From Planctomycetota bacterium (lineage in GTDB: Bacteria; Planctomycetota; Phycisphaerae; Phycisphaerales; UBA1924): 5,092 nucleotides of DNA. How positions within the stretch are numbered: the first letter of the stretch is position 1; the number at the start of each line of letters is the position of its first letter. The position numbers and the translations under genes are program-made. Shown here piece after piece: positions 5,046 through 5,092 of the stretch. The stretch lies in assembly GCA_017303565.1 (NCBI GenBank), contig JAFLCM010000211.1:1-5092 (forward strand). Direction: 5' to 3'. The notes below the pieces were generated by a model. It was not told the DNA's origin. It saw only the letters and a list, made by a program, of their open reading frames with translations, and made no database searches.

Positions 5046-5068
5046 GACACCCGCCGGAGGCGGGTGCC
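5046..5068 (-). repeat. Second palindromic hairpin with the same GGTGGCA foot
   Basis: CACCCGCC (5048-5055) and GGCGGGTG (5059-5066) pair over 8 bp around a 3-nt loop. On the minus strand the stem extends by a G-U wobble (5067/5047) and a G-C pair (5068/5046) to 10 bp, whereas the plus strand would have an A-C mismatch there. Read on the minus strand it starts GGTGGCACCCGCC, sharing GGTGGCA with the hairpin at 4960-4995. Confidence 0.55.
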
Positions 5069-5092
5069 ACCGTGACGCGGCGCGGCGCGGGC

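Noticed and set aside
4841..5075. Short open frames on both strands in the right-hand end
   Set aside because: They run through the palindromes, have low-complexity products and lack start signals; the region is better seen as non-coding.

Overview
This is a GC-rich bacterial window whose coding is strongly GC-biased at third codon positions. It most resembles a planctomycete, probably of the Phycisphaerae type. That is an inference from three things: a PTPG-type variant of the PEP-CTERM C-terminal sorting tail, a 'DFCG' class I methyltransferase of a kind I associate with planctomycetes, and the overall style of the secreted proteins. Nothing here is a direct taxonomic marker.

Layout, left to right. 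(1) At 1-596 on the minus strand is the 5' part of a SpoU/TrmH-family RNA 2'-O-methyltransferase gene, cut by the left edge. (2) A 54-bp divergent spacer (597-650) holds a near-perfect 15-nt palindrome. (3) On the plus strand, a secreted protein with an EAPKQ repeat linker (651-1394) is followed 3 nt later by a SAM-dependent methyltransferase (1398-2339), probably as a two-gene transcription unit. (4) A 192-bp spacer holds a nested stem-loop just after the methyltransferase gene and a long stem-loop in the leader of the next gene. (5) A secreted protein with a PEP-CTERM-like tail (2532-3293) follows on the plus strand. (6) A 132-bp convergent spacer holds one terminator for each direction. (7) On the minus strand, 4862-3426 reads as one SpoIIE/RsbU-type membrane phosphatase of 478 codons, interrupted at codon 112 by a single in-frame TGA (4527-4529). 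(8) The right-hand 230 bp (4863-5092) has no convincing gene but contains three inverted repeats.

How the genes fit together: RNA methylation, an uncharacterised methyltransferase, two exported proteins and a membrane-anchored PP2C-type phosphatase form an ordinary chromosomal neighbourhood. I see no mobile element, defence cassette, CRISPR array, tRNA or rRNA. The phosphatase would be expected to dephosphorylate an anti-sigma-factor antagonist (STAS protein), but no such partner gene is present here.

The observation most worth following is the premature TGA within an otherwise intact phosphatase reading frame. Next are the REP/BIME-like hairpin pair at the right end and the structured leader of the PEP-CTERM-like gene. 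I did not find a convincing new multi-gene system.
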